Source: Faecalimonas sp. (GTDB lineage: Bacteria; Bacillota_A; Clostridia; Lachnospirales; Lachnospiraceae). From it: a stretch of 9,400 bases of DNA. The notes below the pieces were generated by a model, which was not told where the DNA came from, ran no database searches, and saw only the letters and a list, made by a program, of their open reading frames with translations. Both the position numbers and the translations under genes were made by a program. Below, piece by piece: positions 6,246 through 9,400 of the stretch. The DNA lies in the NCBI GenBank assembly GCA_026169575.1, contig JAPFCT010000348.1:1-9400 (forward strand), read 5' to 3'. Numbering within the stretch: position 1 is the first letter of the stretch; the number at the start of each line of letters is the position of its first letter.

Positions 6246-7646
6246 ATGAAGAAATTTATGGATCAGGATTTCCTTTTAGAGACAGAAACAGCGAAAGTAT
6301 TATACCATGACCATGCGGCGAAAATGCCGATCTGTGATTTCCACAATCACTTAAATGTGCAGGAAATCTACGAGGACAAAGTATTTAACGATATTGGGGA
6401 GATCTGGCTTGGAGGAGACCACTATAAGTGGCGCGCGCTCAGAACAAACGGAATCAAAGAAGAGTATGTAACTGGAAAAGATGTTTCCTTCCAGGAAAAA
6501 TTCAGCAAATGGGCAGAGACGATTCCTTATACATTCGGGAATCCGCTGTATCACTGGACACATCTGGAACTTCAGCGGTATTTTGGCATCGAGGAGCCAT
6601 TAAGTCCGAAGACAGAAAAAGAGATTTATGAAAAATGCAACCAAATGCTTAACACAAAAGAATTCTCTGTCAGAAATCTTCTCCGCATGATGAATATCAC
6701 AGTGCTCTGCTCTACAGATGATCCGGCAGACGATCTGAGATACCACAAAGCATTAAAAGAAGACGGATTTGAGATCCAGGTTCTTCCTACATTCCGTCCG
6801 GATAAAGCGCTTGGAATCGATAAAGCTGATTTTGCAGAGTACATTGCCAGACTTTCAGAGGTTGTCGGATATGAGATCAATTCTATCGATACATTAAAGA
6901 AAACGCTGGAAGAGAGAATCAATTACTTTGCAGAGGCAGGATGCCGCGTCAGCGACCATGGATTAGACGAGAACCTTTACATCAAGGCTTCTGAGGAAGA
7001 AGTAGATGCGATCTTAAAAAAAGCGCTGGCAGGAGAGAAACTTACTGCAGAAGAGATTAAGAAATTCAAAGGAAACGTTCTTGTATTTTTAGGAAGCAAT
7101 TATCATAAGAGAAACTGGACAATGCAGCTTCACATCGGAGCAGTCCGCAACAATTCTACAAGAATGTTTGAAAAATTAGGACCAGATGCAGGATTCGATT
7201 CGATCGATGATATCTGCTACGCAAAAGAATTAAGTGCACTCTTAAATGCGATGGATTACAATGCAGAGCTTCCTAAGACGATCCTCTACTGTCTGAATGC
7301 AAAAGATAATGAGATGCTTGCAAGTATGGCCGGAAACTTCCAGGATGGTTCCTGCAAAGGAAAAGTACAGTTTGGTGCTGCATGGTGGTTCCTTGATCAG
7401 AAGCGTGGTATGGAAGCACAGTTAGACGTGTTAAGCCAGATCGGACTTCTGTCTGCGTTTGTTGGAATGCTTACAGACTCAAGAAGCTTCCTTTCTTTCC
7501 CTAGACATGAATATTTCCGCCGTATCCTCTGCAACTACATTGGAAATCTTGTGGAAAACGGAGAGTATCCGGCAGATATGGAGTTCCTCGGACAGATGGT
7601 GGAAAATATCTGCTACAATAACGCGATGGAATACTTTGGATTCTAG
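6246..7646 (+). CDS. uxaC: Glucuronate (uronate) isomerase
   Basis: UxaC (EC 5.3.1.12) interconverts D-glucuronate and D-fructuronate, and D-galacturonate and D-tagaturonate, as the entry step of hexuronate breakdown in the cytoplasm. The 466-residue length matches the family. It belongs to the amidohydrolase-like TIM barrels: DFHNHL (31-36) carries the metal-binding histidines H33 and H35, and further conserved blocks are CSTDDPADDLRYHKAL (155-170), SDHG (236-239), NWTMQLHIGAVRNN (290-303) and LTDSRSFLSFPRHEYFRR (409-426). The start at 6246 follows AAGGAG (6231-6236) with a 9-base gap. It is separated from uxuB by 161 bases that contain a terminator-like hairpin, so it may be expressed differently from uxuA-uxuB. 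The HAD gene begins only 10 bases after its stop. The sequence does not distinguish preference for glucuronate or galacturonate, but uxuA and uxuB in the same locus point to the glucuronate branch. Confidence 0.98.
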   Translation: MKKFMDQDFLLETETAKVLYHDHAAKMPICDFHNHLNVQEIYEDKVFNDIGEIWLGGDHYKWRALRTNGIKEEYVTGKDVSFQEKFSKWAETIPYTFGNPLYHWTHLELQRYFGIEEPLSPKTEKEIYEKCNQMLNTKEFSVRNLLRMMNITVLCSTDDPADDLRYHKALKEDGFEIQVLPTFRPDKALGIDKADFAEYIARLSEVVGYEINSIDTLKKTLEERINYFAEAGCRVSDHGLDENLYIKASEEEVDAILKKALAGEKLTAEEIKKFKGNVLVFLGSNYHKRNWTMQLHIGAVRNNSTRMFEKLGPDAGFDSIDDICYAKELSALLNAMDYNAELPKTILYCLNAKDNEMLASMAGNFQDGSCKGKVQFGAAWWFLDQKRGMEAQLDVLSQIGLLSAFVGMLTDSRSFLSFPRHEYFRRILCNYIGNLVENGEYPADMEFLGQMVENICYNNAMEYFGF

Positions 7647-7650
7647 GAGG
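7645..7650 (+). promoter_or_regulatory. Ribosome binding site of the HAD gene
   Basis: AGGAGG overlaps the uxaC stop codon and lies 6 bases before ATG 7657. It decides this start; the same frame is open back to 7459 inside uxaC, but that extension has no function. Confidence 0.85.
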
Positions 7651-7656
7651 CAGAGA

Positions 7657-8508
7657 ATGTCAGGAATATTCGACTCTTTTGAAAAAAAACATGATTTTCT
7701 GATCTGTGTGGACTCTGACGGATGTGCGATGGATACGATGGATATCAAGCATTTTCGCTGCTTTGGTCCATGCATGATCGAAGTGTGGGATCTTTCTTCC
7801 CATGAAGAAGCATTGCTTGCCCGCTGGAACGAGATTAATCTCTATACGATGACAAGAGGGATCAACCGTTTCAAAGGACTTGCGATCGCATTAAAAGAGG
7901 CACAGGATACTTATGCGGATGTGCAGATTGAGGATCTTGATACGTTTCTTCACTGGGCAGAGACGACGAAGGAATTGTCAAACCGGGCGATCGAGGCTGT
8001 GCTTGCGGAGAAAGAAAGTAAATCTCTTCAGATGGCGCTGGAATGGTCGAATCGCGTCAATGCTGCGATCCAGAAACTTCCGGAGGAAGAAAACCTTCCT
8101 TTTGAAGGTGCTGCAGCCGGACTGGCAGCAGCGCATGCTGCGGCAGATGTGGCAATCGTCTCTTCTGCAAATGCCGGAGCTGTAAAAGAGGAGTGGACAA
8201 GACATGGTCTGATTGGACATACCGATATCATGCTGGCGCAGGATGCAGGGACAAAAGCTTACTGCATCGGAAGACTTCTGGAAAAAGGTTATGAGAAAAA
8301 TCATGTGCTGATGATCGGGGATGCACCGGGAGATCAGAAAGCAGCGGAAGAAAATGGAGTGCATTATTATCCGATCCTTGTAAAAAAGGAGAAAAATTCC
8401 TGGGAAAGATTTCTTTCAGAAGGACTGGAAAAATTTCTTTCAGGCACTTATGCAGGAAGTTATGAGGAGGAAAGAATCCGGGAATTCAGAAAGAATCTTT
8501 CCAGATAG
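7657..8508 (+). CDS. HAD-superfamily hydrolase of unknown substrate
   Basis: This encodes a 283-residue cytoplasmic protein with the four motifs of haloacid-dehalogenase-type phosphohydrolases: motif I DSDG (19-22, nucleophile D19 and acid/base D21), motif II IVSSAN (167-172, S169 or S170), motif III K200, and motif IV IGDAPGD (220-226, D222 and D226). About 145 residues between motifs I and II form a mostly helical C1-type cap. Motif I is variant: DSDGCAMDT, with cysteine where T or V normally follows DxDG. NLYTMTRGINRF (61-72) looks like a conserved signature of this particular subfamily. HAD enzymes usually dephosphorylate small metabolites. The gene is tightly coupled to uxaC (10-base gap) and to the GH2 gene (23-base gap), so it belongs to the hexuronate unit, yet no phosphatase step is needed in the standard pathway. 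Removing a dead-end sugar phosphate, or acting on KDG-6-phosphate, are guesses only. Confidence 0.87.
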   Translation: MSGIFDSFEKKHDFLICVDSDGCAMDTMDIKHFRCFGPCMIEVWDLSSHEEALLARWNEINLYTMTRGINRFKGLAIALKEAQDTYADVQIEDLDTFLHWAETTKELSNRAIEAVLAEKESKSLQMALEWSNRVNAAIQKLPEEENLPFEGAAAGLAAAHAAADVAIVSSANAGAVKEEWTRHGLIGHTDIMLAQDAGTKAYCIGRLLEKGYEKNHVLMIGDAPGDQKAAEENGVHYYPILVKKEKNSWERFLSEGLEKFLSGTYAGSYEEERIREFRKNLSR

Positions 8509-8531
8509 ATGATCGGAAAGGAGAAAACAGT

Positions 8532-9400
8532 ATGAGAGAAATTATTAATATCAATGAAGGATGGTCTTTCAGCAAAGAGCAGAAAGAACTGCCGGCAGTA
8601 TGTGACGAAAGCTGGGAAGTGGTAGACCTTCCGCATACATGGAATCAATATGACGGTCAGGACGGCGGATCTGATTATTACCGCGGAGCCTGCTGGTATG
8701 TAAAAGAACTTGGTCCGTATACCGTGAAGCCAGGCAGCCGTATTTACCTGGAGTTTCAGGCTGCGGCAAATGTCTGCACAGCCTATGTAAATGGCAAGAA
8801 AGTATGTGATCATGAAGGCGGATTCAGCATTTTCCGTGCAGATATCACAGAAGAGCTGGATGAGAATGGAGAGAACCTGACCGCGGTATGTGTTGATAAC
8901 GCACAAAGGTCAAATGTCTATCCGCAGATGGCTGATTTTACATTCTATGGAGGCCTGTACAGAGATGTCAACCTTGTGATCGTAAACGAGTCTCATTTTG
9001 ACCTGGATTACTATGGAGCGCCGGGAATCAAGGTTTCTTCCAAGATCCAGGGAGAAAATGCAACAGTTAATATTCATTCTTATGTGACAAACGCACAGCA
9101 AGGTGACCGGGTAGAATTTGAGATCTATGATGAAGATGGAGAGACGAAAGTGTTTGCTGTCCGCCCGGCAGTGGAAGATACGGAAGTATCTGTAGAACTT
9201 CCTGATGTACATCTGTGGCAGGGAGTGGAAGATCCATATCTCTATACCGTCTGTGCCAGACTGGTTCGCCACAATGAAGTGCTGGATGAAGTGGAAGCAA
9301 GGCTCGGAGTCCGGGAATATACCGTAGATCCGGAGAAAGGATTTTTCTTAAACGGGAAGAGTATGCCGCTTCGCGGAGTATCCAGACACCAGGATAAATA
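8532..9400 (+). CDS. Glycoside hydrolase family 2 enzyme, N-terminal part (beta-glucuronidase or beta-galactosidase type; 3' truncated by window)
   Basis: The frame is open from ATG 8532 to the window end (289 codons plus two bases). AAAGGAG at 8517-8523 precedes it by 8 bases. The visible part has the GH2 order: a sugar-binding jelly-roll domain (about 1-150) with DLPHTWN (32-38) and FYGGLYRDV (138-146), an immunoglobulin-like domain (about 155-265) ending in LWQGVEDPYLYTV and LGVREYTV, and the entry to the catalytic barrel, GFFLNGKSMPLRGVSRHQDK (270-289). The catalytic glutamates lie beyond the window. No signal peptide is present, so it acts in the cytoplasm on imported substrate. Context (uxaC, uxuA, GPH transporter) suggests beta-glucuronidase, but the GVSRHQD block is more like beta-galactosidase-type GH2 proteins than classic GUS. 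Family assignment is secure; specificity is open. Confidence 0.93.
   Translation, partial: MREIININEGWSFSKEQKELPAVCDESWEVVDLPHTWNQYDGQDGGSDYYRGACWYVKELGPYTVKPGSRIYLEFQAAANVCTAYVNGKKVCDHEGGFSIFRADITEELDENGENLTAVCVDNAQRSNVYPQMADFTFYGGLYRDVNLVIVNESHFDLDYYGAPGIKVSSKIQGENATVNIHSYVTNAQQGDRVEFEIYDEDGETKVFAVRPAVEDTEVSVELPDVHLWQGVEDPYLYTVCARLVRHNEVLDEVEARLGVREYTVDPEKGFFLNGKSMPLRGVSRHQDK

Noticed and set aside
7459..7656. Upstream extension of the HAD frame into uxaC
   Set aside because: The extension overlaps conserved uxaC coding sequence in another frame; AGGAGG and ATG 7657 give a clear start.
7978..8364. 128-codon minus-strand frame opposite the HAD gene
   Set aside because: It covers the complement of HAD motifs II-IV and has shadow-type composition.
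8460..8906. 148-codon minus-strand frame across the HAD/GH2 junction
   Set aside because: It lies opposite the HAD end and the conserved GH2 N-terminal domain; no ribosome binding site or domain supports it.
1..9400. CRISPR array, tRNA, rRNA, insertion sequence or prophage genes
   Set aside because: No regularly spaced repeats, cloverleaf sequences, transposase or phage motifs were seen on either strand.

Overview
The window looks like a chromosomal segment from a Gram-positive anaerobe of the Clostridia, most likely a Lachnospiraceae-type gut bacterium. This is inferred from strong AGGAGG-type ribosome binding sites, the smc-ftsY order, moderate GC content, and a Firmicutes-style hexuronate pathway that uses an SDR-type fructuronate reductase. 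No species can be assigned from the sequence alone.

Layout. Positions 1-1147 are the end of a housekeeping operon: the C-terminal tail of SMC (1-201), then complete ftsY (215-1147). A strong hairpin at 1163-1201 lies between ftsY and a gene arriving from the other strand, and probably terminates both. From 1223 onward the window is an accessory sugar-acid locus. A minus-strand AraC-family regulator (1223-2461) is divergent from a plus-strand series: a GPH-family sugar/cation symporter (2638-4038), mannonate dehydratase uxuA (4162-5202), an SDR-type fructuronate reductase uxuB (5239-6084), glucuronate isomerase uxaC (6246-7646), an uncharacterised HAD-superfamily hydrolase (7657-8508), and the N-terminal third or so of a glycoside hydrolase family 2 enzyme (8532 to the window end).

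How the genes work together. The symporter would import a glucuronide or free hexuronate. The GH2 enzyme has no signal peptide and would release the sugar inside the cell. UxaC converts glucuronate to fructuronate (or galacturonate to tagaturonate), the SDR reduces fructuronate to mannonate, and UxuA dehydrates mannonate to 2-keto-3-deoxygluconate (KDG). KDG kinase and KDPG aldolase are not in the window. The AraC protein is the likely local regulator. The HAD protein is the one member without an obvious role.

Regulatory DNA. The 176-bp divergent region (2462-2637) holds a fair candidate promoter for the regulator, a perfect 10-bp palindrome, and an 18-bp imperfect palindrome (2554-2571). A better palindrome of the same layout (4102-4119) lies upstream of uxuA. 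An intrinsic terminator-like hairpin (6111-6160) splits uxuB from uxaC and is followed by a possible 17-19 codon reading frame ending at the uxaC ribosome binding site. Nothing resembling a CRISPR array, tRNA, rRNA, insertion sequence or phage gene was seen. The locus is largely a known type of pathway; the least explained parts are the HAD protein, the intra-operon terminator with its small ORF, and the paired palindromes.
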